Below, in pieces: positions 57,418 to 64,000 of a stretch of 64,000 nt of DNA (position 1 is its first letter; the number at the start of each line of letters is the position of its first letter). Position numbers and translations under genes: made by a program. This DNA is from Hydrogenophaga sp. IBVHS2 (GTDB lineage: Bacteria; Pseudomonadota; Gammaproteobacteria; Burkholderiales; Burkholderiaceae_C), in assembly GCF_002127215.1 (NCBI RefSeq), contig NZ_NFUT01000004.1:172592-236591 (forward strand). Reading direction: 5' to 3'. Below the pieces are notes generated by a model. It saw only the letters and a list, made by a program, of their open reading frames with translations. It searched no databases and was not told where the DNA came from.

Positions 57418-58368
57418 TCACTCGCCCCGGCTCATGGCGGCCCGGTGGCGGGCCACGAACTCCTGGTAGGTGTCGATGCCGCGCAGCTGCAGGATGGTGT
57501 TGCGCACCGCCGCTTCCACCAGCACCGCGATGTTGCGCCCGGCCACCACCTGGATCACGGCCTTGCGGACCGGAACGCCCAGAACGTCCTGGTAGAGCGG
57601 TTCGTGCGGCATGCGCTCGTAGTCGCGCTCCATGGTCTCGCGGCGCACCAGATGGACGATGAGCTGCAGCCGCATCTTCCGGCGCACCGCCGTCTCGCCG
57701 AAGATGGCCTTGATGTCCAGCAGGCCGATGCCCCGCACTTCCAGCAGGTTCTGCAGCAGCTCGGGGCAGCGGCCCTCGATGCTGGTCTGGTTGATGCGGT
57801 AGAGATCGACCGCATCATCGGCCACCAGACCGTGGCCGCGCGAGATCAGTTCCAGGCCCAGCTCGCTTTTGCCCAGACCGGATTCGCCGGTGATCATCAC
57901 GCCCATGCCCAGGATGTCCATGAAGACACCGTGCATGGTCGAGCGGTCGGCAAAGTGGCGCGAGAGATAGGCGCGCAGCACGTCGATCACGAAGGCCGCC
58001 GACTCCTGGGTGGCAAACATCGGGATCTGGGCCCGTTCGCACATGGCGATCAGCTCGTCGGGGGCCGTCTGGCCGTCGGCCACCACCAGCACCGGAGGCT
58101 CGAGCGTGACGATGCGGGCCACCCGGCGACGGTTGTCGTCCGCATTCGGGCTGGTGAGGTAGGCCACCTCGCGCTCGCCGATCACCTGCAGGCGGTACGG
58201 GTGGATGTAGTTGAGATAACCCACCAGGTCGGCGCCGGAGCGGGCGGCGCGCACTGCCACCTCGTCGAAACGGCGTTCGGACGCGCCCAGGCCGGCAATC
58301 CATTGCCACTTCAGCGGTTCGCGGTGGTCCTCGAACAGGACGTCGGCGCTGACGACGGTGGGCTTCAA
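57418..58368 (-). CDS. hprK: HPr kinase/phosphorylase
   Basis: 316 residues: [24 protein letters not shown] (Walker A GESGLGKS, preceded by the catalytic His) and the C-terminal signature [18 protein letters not shown]. Phosphorylates HPr on serine. Located after ptsN (22 bp), convergent with fur. Confidence 0.96.
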   Translation of the reverse strand: MKPTVVSADVLFEDHREPLKWQWIAGLGASERRFDEVAVRAARSGADLVGYLNYIHPYRLQVIGEREVAYLTSPNADDNRRRVARIVTLEPPVLVVADGQTAPDELIAMCERAQIPMFATQESAAFVIDVLRAYLSRHFADRSTMHGVFMDILGMGVMITGESGLGKSELGLELISRGHGLVADDAVDLYRINQTSIEGRCPELLQNLLEVRGIGLLDIKAIFGETAVRRKMRLQLIVHLVRRETMERDYERMPHEPLYQDVLGVPVRKAVIQVVAGRNIAVLVEAAVRNTILQLRGIDTYQEFVARHRAAMSRGE

Positions 58369-58390
58369 GCCGGTGCGCCGGTGGCCGTGG

Positions 58391-58861
58391 TCAGGCGGCC
58401 GCGTGGGCCGATTGCCAGCCCGAGATCAATGCGTGCAGGGCGGCCGCATCGCTCGAGGACTTCATCTGCTCGCGCAGGGCGCTGTCGCTGAGCAGTTCAG
58501 CGATCTCGGAGAGGATTTCCAGGTGCTTCTGGGTGGCTGCCTCGGGCACCAGCAGGAAGATCATCAGCTGGACCGGCTGCTCGTCCGGCGCATCGAAGCC
58601 GATGGCCTGACCCAGCTGGAACACCGCGGCCAGCGGCTGCTTCAGCCCCTTGATGCGGCCATGCGGGATGGCCACGCCGTGGCCCAGTCCGGTGGAACCC
58701 AGGCGTTCACGGGCGAACAGGCTGTCGGTGATCAGGGCGCGGTTGAGGCCATGCAGGCCCTCGAACAGCAGACCGGCTTCTTCGAACGCGCGTTTCTTGC
58801 TGGTCGCTTCGACGCTGACCAGCACCTGTGCGGCAGGCAATATGGCGGATAGACGGTTCAT
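58391..58861 (-). CDS. ptsN: Nitrogen-PTS EIIA (PtsN)
   Basis: 156 residues with the phosphorylatable His in [13 protein letters not shown] and [18 protein letters not shown]. Regulatory EIIA protein linking PTS phosphorylation to nitrogen/K+ control. kup in this window is a K+ transporter, and PtsN is known to control K+ uptake in other bacteria. A terminator and hairpin lie upstream. Confidence 0.95.
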   Translation of the reverse strand: MNRLSAILPAAQVLVSVEATSKKRAFEEAGLLFEGLHGLNRALITDSLFARERLGSTGLGHGVAIPHGRIKGLKQPLAAVFQLGQAIGFDAPDEQPVQLMIFLLVPEAATQKHLEILSEIAELLSDSALREQMKSSSDAAALHALISGWQSAHAAA

Positions 58862-58896
58862 GCGGGCCCTTTCGGACCGCGAATTATGCCGAGTTG

Positions 58897-58922
58897 GTCC
58901 CCCATGGCTAGGCGTGGGGGAC
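58897..58922 (-). repeat. Second hairpin between hpf and ptsN
   Basis: GTCCCCCA (58897–58904) and TGGGGGAC (58915–58922) form a perfect 8-bp stem with a 10-nt loop, directly next to the hpf terminator's U-run, about 36 bp upstream of ptsN. Confidence 0.45.
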
Positions 58923-58947
58923 AAAAAAGCCGCTTGACAAAGCGGCT
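58922..58947 (-). terminator. Rho-independent terminator after hpf
   Basis: On the minus strand AGCCGCTT-TGTC-AAGCGGCT is a perfect 8-bp stem with a 4-nt loop followed by a run of T (plus-strand A at 58923–58928). It lies 67 bp after the hpf stop and should end most hpf transcripts before ptsN. Confidence 0.85.
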
Positions 58948-59014
58948 GATTGCTGCGGCGCAACACACGGAGCCGCCGAGGACGGCCGGCCGTGCGAAGC
59001 ATCACGAAGCGGCA

Positions 59015-59344
59015 TCACATCAGACGCTTGGCCGCCTCGTGGTGGTGGTCCTGGGCCTTGTCCTTGTAGCGCAGCACCTGACGGTCCAGCTTGTCGGCCA
59101 GGTCATCGACGGCAGCGTACAGGTCGGCGTGGGCACTCTCGGCGAACAGGTCGCGGCCCTTGACGTGGATGTTGCACTCGGCGCGCTGGCGAAGGTCCTT
59201 TTCCTTCAGGTTGTCCACCGTCAGCAGGACCTTGATGTCGACCACCTGATCGAAGTGCCGCGATATCCGTTCGAGCTTGCTGGTGACGTATCCGCGCAGG
59301 GCGGGCGTGACTTCCAGATGGTGACCGCTGATCGTCAGGTTCAT
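59015..59344 (-). CDS. hpf: Ribosome hibernation promoting factor HPF (short form)
   Basis: 109 residues: [32 protein letters not shown] and [22 protein letters not shown]. It binds the 30S decoding site and promotes 100S ribosome dimers in stationary phase. SD AGGAGG is 7 bases before the ATG. It has its own likely promoter at 59421–59449. Confidence 0.96.
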   Translation of the reverse strand: MNLTISGHHLEVTPALRGYVTSKLERISRHFDQVVDIKVLLTVDNLKEKDLRQRAECNIHVKGRDLFAESAHADLYAAVDDLADKLDRQVLRYKDKAQDHHHEAAKRLM

Positions 59345-59420
59345 GGATGAGCCTCCTATTGCTCCGGGTTGACACAGGCCGCCGGCCAGATGGCTGCGGC
59401 CACGGGGATGGCTTGAACCC

Positions 59421-59449
59421 ACTATGCCCCCGAAGCAGCCCGGTGGCAA
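59421..59449 (-). promoter_or_regulatory. Putative sigma-70 promoter of hpf
   Basis: On the minus strand TTGCCA, 17 bp, CATAGT. Five of six and four of six consensus bases, about 75 bp upstream of the start. Confidence 0.45.
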
Positions 59450-59517
59450 GCCGACCCGCCGACATCATGCTTTCGAATTAACATTCTCGGGTTACAAGCC
59501 GCTCATCTGCTTGCTTT

Positions 59518-61323
59518 GTGACTCCCCCGCATCCGACCACCCCAGCACCATCCGGGCCGCCATCGTTCGGCCCAGCGGATGTCGGGCCACGGCTGCTGCA
59601 GCTGCAGACCGACATCCTGGTGCGGCATCTGCCCGCCATGGTGGCCGGCACCACCCTGCTGGCCGCTGGCGCCGCGGTCCTGCTGGACCACCTGGGCATG
59701 CCCAGGGACCTGGTGCTCGCCTGGCTGGCCGTGATGATCGGTTTCTCGGGGGCCCGTCTGCTGCTGTGGCACCGCTACCGGCACCAGCCGGCCACGGCGG
59801 ACACGGCCGTCCGCCGGGCCCGGATGCTCACCCTCGGCAGCGGACTGGCCGGCATCCTCTGGGGGGCTATGGCCTGGTTCTTCTTCGTTCCCCAGGACCC
59901 GCTGTCGATCGCCCTGGTGGTCGCCATCCTGTGTGGACTCCTGTCGAGCTCGACGCACTCCATCGGGGCCTACTGGCCGGCTCACGCGGCGTTCGCGCTG
60001 CCCTGCATCCTCCCTTTCGCGGCACGCTGCCTGATGGAGCCGACGCCCAGCCTGCGGATCCTGGGCCTGCTGTCGCTGCTGTACCTGGTCTTCACCGCGT
60101 CGTTTGCCCGCGCCATCCCGCGCACCCTGGAGACCCAGCTGCGGCTGCAGCTGCACAACGAACGGCTGGTGCAGCAGCTCACGCGGACCCGGGACGATGC
60201 GATGGCATCGGAACGGGACAAGTCGCGCTTCCTGGCCGCTGCCAGCCACGACCTGCGCCAGCCCCTGCACGCCATGGGCCTGTTCGTCCCGGCACTGCAG
60301 GCACAGCTGGAATCCGGTCAGCCATCGGTCCGGGTGATGCGCCTGATCGTCGGCCGCATGAAGGCGGTGCTGGTCGGGGTGGGGCACCTGCTCGACCTGC
60401 TGCTGGAGCTGTCGCGGCTGGACGCGGGCACGGTGGAGACCCAGCGGATCCCCGTGCACTGCGGCGTGGCGCTGGAACGGGCCTGCGCCGCGGTGCGGGC
60501 GCAGGCCGAGGCGCGGGGATTGCGCATGCGGGTCGTGGCGTCCGAGGTCTGGGTCCGGACCGATCCCGACGTGCTCCACACCATCCTGCTCAACCTTCTG
60601 TCCAACGCGGTCCGCTACACCCGAAAGGGCGGTGTGCTGGTGACCGCCCGCCAGCGCGCCGACCGCGTGGAACTGGCGGTATGGGACAGCGGGATCGGCA
60701 TTCCGGCCACCGATCTGCCGCGTCTCTTCGACGCCTGGTTCCAGGCGGGCAACGCAGGCGACGACCCGAGCCGCCTGCGTGGCTTCGGACTGGGACTGGC
60801 CATCGTGCAGCGGCTGGCGGATCTGCTGGGCACCGGGGTGACGGTGCGGTCGCAACTGGGTCGCGGGTCGGTGTTCCGCTTCCAGCTGCCGGTCTGTGAC
60901 GCGCCCGACCCGGCGCCCGAGGCACTCCGCCCACCCCTGCTGGCACCGGGCCAGTGCGTTCTGGTGGTCGATGACGACGAGCAGATCCTCGTGGGCATGG
61001 GGCTGCTGCTGGAGAGCTGGGGGGTCCGCCCCCTGATCGCCCGCTCGCTCAACGAGGCGCGGATCGAACTGGTGCGATCGGCATGCGCCCCGTCGCTGGT
61101 GCTGCTGGACCACCATCTGGGTCAAGGCACCACGCCGCAGACCCAGGTGGAGCAGCTGCGCAGCTGGCTGGCCCCGGGCGTGCCCATCGCCATCATCACC
61201 GGCGACACCTCCAGCGACACCATGCAGCAGGTGGCCTCGCTCGATGTGCAGGTGTGGCACAAGCCGGTCGAGCCCGCCCTGCTGAGGGGCCAGCTGCGCC
61301 ACCGCAGCCCGCCAGCGGAATGA
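59518..61323 (+). CDS. Membrane hybrid histidine kinase (HK–REC)
   Basis: 601 residues starting at GTG (59518); no clear Shine-Dalgarno precedes it. About six membrane helices occupy residues 40–200. HisKA (FLAAASHDLRQPLHAMGLF) and ATPase motifs (NLLSNAVRYT, DSGIGIP, GFGLGLAIV) follow, then a REC domain (VVDDDEQIL, Asp in LVLLDHHLG, Lys in HKPVEP). The 7TM-like sensor has no recognised ligand. No separate response regulator with an output domain is adjacent; patatin follows 31 bp on. Confidence 0.9.
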   Translation: MTPPHPTTPAPSGPPSFGPADVGPRLLQLQTDILVRHLPAMVAGTTLLAAGAAVLLDHLGMPRDLVLAWLAVMIGFSGARLLLWHRYRHQPATADTAVRRARMLTLGSGLAGILWGAMAWFFFVPQDPLSIALVVAILCGLLSSSTHSIGAYWPAHAAFALPCILPFAARCLMEPTPSLRILGLLSLLYLVFTASFARAIPRTLETQLRLQLHNERLVQQLTRTRDDAMASERDKSRFLAAASHDLRQPLHAMGLFVPALQAQLESGQPSVRVMRLIVGRMKAVLVGVGHLLDLLLELSRLDAGTVETQRIPVHCGVALERACAAVRAQAEARGLRMRVVASEVWVRTDPDVLHTILLNLLSNAVRYTRKGGVLVTARQRADRVELAVWDSGIGIPATDLPRLFDAWFQAGNAGDDPSRLRGFGLGLAIVQRLADLLGTGVTVRSQLGRGSVFRFQLPVCDAPDPAPEALRPPLLAPGQCVLVVDDDEQILVGMGLLLESWGVRPLIARSLNEARIELVRSACAPSLVLLDHHLGQGTTPQTQVEQLRSWLAPGVPIAIITGDTSSDTMQQVASLDVQVWHKPVEPALLRGQLRHRSPPAE

Positions 61324-61354
61324 GCACAATGGGCCCATCGCTGCGGAGCCCGAC

Positions 61355-62599
61355 ATGTCACTTGATACGCTGATCAGCCACAACCTCGGCCATGCCAGCC
61401 GCCCCATCCACGACGGCGGCTGCGCGCTGGTGCTGATGGGCGGCGGGGCACGAACCGCCTACCAGGCCGGGGTGCTCAAGGCGGTGGCGGGGATGCGCCG
61501 TCCGGCCGGACCGGGCTTCCCGTTCCGCTGGCTCTTCGGCACCTCGGCCGGCGCGCTCAATGCCACCTACCTGGCCAGCCGGTCGGCGCAGGGGCTGGAC
61601 GCGCTGGACGGCATGGCCGCGTTCTGGGCCCAGCTGCGGTCGGAGCGGGTCTACCGGCTGGAAGCCCCTTCCTGGGTGCGCGCCAGCCGGCTGCTGGCGG
61701 GCTGGACCCTGGCCCGCCAGGTCCGGCAGCACCGCGCCCTGCTCGACACCCTGCCCCTGGTCGACACCCTGCACAAGGCCATCGACCTGCGGCAACTGGA
61801 GTCGGCACTGGAGTCCGGCGTCATCGACGGCCTGGGCGTGACCGCCTCGAGCTACACCACCGGCGAACACTGGACGTTCTGCCAGACCGCGAACCGGTGC
61901 GAGCTGAGGCCCTGGCGACGGCCCGGTCGGCGCGCCGAGTTCCAGCCCATCACCATCGAGCACCTGATGGCCTCGAGTGCCATTCCCTTCCTCTTCCCCT
62001 CGGTGCCCTTGTGGGTCGAAGGCCACCTCGAGCATTTCGGGGACGGATCGATGCGCCAGCTCTCGCCGCTGTCGCCGGCCATCCAGGCCGGCGCGCGCCG
62101 GGTGATGGTCATCGGGGTGGGACAGCCGCAGCGCGCGGGCCTGGCGCCGGCCCATGCCGGTCAGCCCACGGCCGGCACCATCGCCGGCCATGCCATGGCC
62201 AGCGTCTTCCATGACACGCTGCAGGCCGACGTGGAACAGACCACCCGGGTCAGCCAGACACTGGCCCGGCTGCCGCCCGATCTGGCCGCCGCACTGCCCT
62301 ACCGGCCGGTGGAGGTGCTGGCGATACAGCCCAGCCTCTCGCTGGACGAACTGGCCATGAAGCACCTGGGCGAACTGCCCGCCTCCACCCTCAACACCCT
62401 GGTGGGTCTGGGCGCGCTGGACGATGCGCGGGGAGCTGCTGGCAGCGCCGCCGCGCTGGCCAGCTACCTGCTGTTCGAGCCGGGTTTCGTGCAGGCCCTC
62501 ATCCAGCTGGGCGAGCACGACGCCTGGCGACGCAAGGACGAACTGACGGCCTTTCTGGCCGGTGACGCAGCGATGGGCCGTCATGGGCCGGTGACATAA
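61355..62599 (+). CDS. Patatin-like phospholipase
   Basis: 414 residues. Oxyanion motif LMGGGARTAYQAG, nucleophile Ser in FGTSAGALN, catalytic Asp in FGDGSMRQ. A cytoplasmic serine lipase/phospholipase of the RssA/patatin group. It lies downstream of the hybrid kinase on the same strand; 31 bp apart, so possibly cotranscribed. The substrate is unknown. Confidence 0.92.
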   Translation: MSLDTLISHNLGHASRPIHDGGCALVLMGGGARTAYQAGVLKAVAGMRRPAGPGFPFRWLFGTSAGALNATYLASRSAQGLDALDGMAAFWAQLRSERVYRLEAPSWVRASRLLAGWTLARQVRQHRALLDTLPLVDTLHKAIDLRQLESALESGVIDGLGVTASSYTTGEHWTFCQTANRCELRPWRRPGRRAEFQPITIEHLMASSAIPFLFPSVPLWVEGHLEHFGDGSMRQLSPLSPAIQAGARRVMVIGVGQPQRAGLAPAHAGQPTAGTIAGHAMASVFHDTLQADVEQTTRVSQTLARLPPDLAAALPYRPVEVLAIQPSLSLDELAMKHLGELPASTLNTLVGLGALDDARGAAGSAAALASYLLFEPGFVQALIQLGEHDAWRRKDELTAFLAGDAAMGRHGPVT

Positions 62600-62628
62600 T
62601 CCGCCCATCCCCCCCAACGGAGAACCGC

Positions 62629-62682
62629 ATGGACAGCACGCCACCCAGTTGCGTGCTTTCAGCCCGCCCCGCCGCCGTCTGA
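62629..62682 (+). CDS. Putative 17-codon leader peptide upstream of corA
   Basis: ATG at 62629 follows GGAG by six bases and encodes MDSTPPSCVLSARPAAV, ending at TGA 62680–62682. The 3' half overlaps the first arm of an 11-bp inverted repeat. The Salmonella corA mRNA is known to have a short leader ORF (corL) that couples translation to Rho termination; this may be an analogue. Translation is not proven. Confidence 0.5.
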   Translation: MDSTPPSCVLSARPAAV

Positions 62683-62711
62683 CGGACCCGCGGCATCGCA
62701 GGCTGAAAGCA
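62654..62711 (+). promoter_or_regulatory. corA leader hairpin
   Basis: TGCTTTCAGCC (62654–62664) and GGCTGAAAGCA (62701–62711) are perfect 11-bp complements with a 36-nt loop, 52 bp before the corA start. The left arm lies inside the leader ORF, so ribosome position could open or close the stem. Confidence 0.6.
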
Positions 62712-62762
62712 GCCCCGAACCGCCCTTCATTCCGCAGACCGCCCACCCGCCGGGAGCCATCC

Positions 62763-63749
62763 ATGCTCAACGTCTTCACCCTGGCCAACGGCCGCCTCTT
62801 CCAGGAAGAGATCGAATCGCTCGAGGAACTCGCGCGGTTCAAGCCCATCTGGGTCGACCTCGAAGACCCCACCCCGGAAGAGCGGCGCTGGGTCAAGCAG
62901 CACTTCGGCCTGTCCATCCCGGAAGACGCGATGGACGAGGACATTGAGGAATCCGCCCGCTTCTTCGAGGAGGACAACGGCGAGCTGCATGTGCGCAGCG
63001 ACTTCCTGATCGACGACCCGGACAACCCGCGCGCCGTGCGGGTGGCCTTCATCCTCAACGAGAACAACGACCTGCTCAAGAGCCGGGGCGTTCTGTTCTC
63101 GATCCACGACGAGGACGTGCCGGTGTTCCGCCTGCTGCGCATGCGCGCGCGGCGCATGCCGGGCCTGATCGAAGACGCCAAGGACGTGCTGCTGATGCTG
63201 TTCGACGCCGACGCCGAGTACTGCGCCGACACGCTGGAGGACATCTACGACGACCTGGAGAAGGTCAGCCGCCAGGTGCTCGCCGGCGAGGTGACCGACA
63301 ACAAGGCCGGCGAAGCGCTGGCGGCCATTGCCCGGCATGAGGACATGTCCGGCCGCATCCGCCGCAACGTGATGGACACCCGCCGCGCGGTGAGCTTCAT
63401 GATGCGCAGCCGGCTGCTGAGCGCCGAGCAGTTCGAGGATGCACGCCAGATCCTGCGCGACCTCGATTCGCTGGACGGCCACACCGCCTTCCTGTTCGAC
63501 AAGATCAACTTCCTGATGGACGCCACGGTCGGCTTCATCAACATCAACCAGAACAAGATCATCAAGATCTTCTCGGTGGCCAGCGTGGCCTTGCTGCCCC
63601 CCACGCTGATCGCCAGCGTGTACGGCATGAACTTCCAGCACATGCCCGAGCTGGCCCAGGAATGGGGCTACCCCTACGCACTGGCGCTCATGGTGCTGTC
63701 GGCCGTGGGGCCGATGCTGTACTTCCGCAAACGGGGCTGGCTGAAGTGA
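62763..63749 (+). CDS. corA: Magnesium/cobalt transporter CorA
   Basis: 328 residues. Long acidic cytoplasmic domain, then two membrane helices at the C-terminus with the pore signature YGMNFQHMPE (GMN motif; MPEL loop). Imports Mg2+ as a pentamer. Starts at MLNVFTLANGRL with GGGAG eight bases upstream. Its last 62 bases overlap the convergent nucleosidase gene. Confidence 0.96.
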   Translation: MLNVFTLANGRLFQEEIESLEELARFKPIWVDLEDPTPEERRWVKQHFGLSIPEDAMDEDIEESARFFEEDNGELHVRSDFLIDDPDNPRAVRVAFILNENNDLLKSRGVLFSIHDEDVPVFRLLRMRARRMPGLIEDAKDVLLMLFDADAEYCADTLEDIYDDLEKVSRQVLAGEVTDNKAGEALAAIARHEDMSGRIRRNVMDTRRAVSFMMRSRLLSAEQFEDARQILRDLDSLDGHTAFLFDKINFLMDATVGFININQNKIIKIFSVASVALLPPTLIASVYGMNFQHMPELAQEWGYPYALALMVLSAVGPMLYFRKRGWLK

Positions 63750-64000
63750 GCAGCGCCTCGACGACGGCCGTGCTGTAACGGCTGGCCACTTCGCGCAGGA
63801 AGCGCGGGAAATCGACATGGGCTGCGTCGTCGGCCCGGTCGGAGATGGTCCTCACCACGGCCAGCCGCACACCGAGGTCGTGGCAGACCTGCGCCATGGC
63901 GGCCCCTTCCATCTCCACCGCGAGGGCGTCCGGCAGTTCCTGCTGCAGTGCCTGGCTCTCCGCCGTCGTGGCCACGAAACGGTCTCCGCTGATCAGCAGC
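63688..64000 (-). CDS. mtnN: 5'-Methylthioadenosine/S-adenosylhomocysteine nucleosidase (5' part outside window)
   Basis: Only the C-terminal ~104 residues are present. LLISGDRFV, ALAVEMEGAAMAQVC and VVRTISDRADDAAHVDF are MtnN signatures; the glutamate in EMEGAA and aspartate in SDRAD are active-site residues. It cleaves adenine from MTA and SAH. Unusual: the tail extends 62 bp into the corA coding end, past the typical terminus EALL. Confidence 0.88.
   Translation of the reverse strand, partial: LLISGDRFVATTAESQALQQELPDALAVEMEGAAMAQVCHDLGVRLAVVRTISDRADDAAHVDFPRFLREVASRYSTAVVEALLTSASPVCGSTASAPRPTAP

Noticed and set aside
58862..59014. A tRNA or small RNA gene in the ptsN–hpf gap
   Set aside because: The hairpins do not form a cloverleaf; they are a terminator and a short stem.

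Overview
The window is high-GC chromosomal DNA with tightly packed genes, many joined by 4-bp ATGA overlaps. The gene content and order point to a betaproteobacterium of the order Burkholderiales, most likely Comamonadaceae-like: argS–SPOR–dsbA, a proteobacterial type III gshA, cysteine-rich CWC and VF530 small proteins, many LysR/AraC regulators, liv-type and TRAP transporters, and hpf–ptsN–hprK–fur/bamE–dapB–exbBD–leuS–lptE–holA. I see no rRNA, tRNA, CRISPR array, transposase or phage genes. Nearly all of it reads as core chromosome with several catabolic or sensory inserts.

Layout. 1–9.8 kb (minus strand): envelope and core genes (argS, SPOR protein, dsbA, lptA, lptB, rpoN), then a THUMP RNA methyltransferase, a PIN-domain protein and a secreted YwqK-like repeat protein. 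8.9–10.6 kb: ArgP-like LysR regulator divergent from a LysE/ArgO exporter, with an inverted repeat between them. 10.6–15 kb: a small unknown protein, a second LysR regulator, and a two-component pair whose NtrC-like regulator lacks the GAFTGA loop. 15–19.6 kb: haloacid dehalogenase, malate synthase G, UbiC-like chorismate lyase, a small unknown protein and an Lrp-type regulator. 19.6–25.4 kb: a TRAP transporter operon (dctP with a frameshift, dctQ, dctM), a TauE/SafE permease and a gamma-glutamyltransferase/oxamate amidohydrolase-like enzyme, preceded by a textbook sigma-54 promoter with an IHF-like site and palindromes upstream. 25.4–30.7 kb: two divergent phosphorelay kinases. 30.6–32.7 kb: two c-type cytochromes. 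32.7–35.6 kb: CWC protein, DHA2-type MFS exporter, class II glutamine amidotransferase, EmrE-like SMR pump. 35.6–42.6 kb (minus): VF530 protein, gshB, benE, kup, gshA, proA. 42.7–50 kb: aldehyde dehydrogenase plus a complete branched-chain-type ABC uptake system, divergent from an AraC/FeaR-like activator. 50–59.3 kb: holA, lptE, leuS, exbD, exbB, dapB, bamE, fur (divergent), hprK, ptsN, hpf. 59.5–64 kb: hybrid kinase, patatin-like phospholipase, corA with an upstream leader ORF and hairpin, and the end of an MTA/SAH nucleosidase.

How it fits together. RpoN is encoded here and one perfect -24/-12 promoter is present before the TRAP operon, but no intact sigma-54 activator is encoded in the window. 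The rpoN end and the hpf–ptsN–hprK block, adjacent in many betaproteobacteria, lie about 53 kb apart. LPS export genes (lptA, lptB, lptE) and outer-membrane assembly (bamE) are present, but lptC is not next to lptA. The best leads are the corA leader, the GAFTGA-less regulator, the TRAP promoter architecture and the broken dctP.
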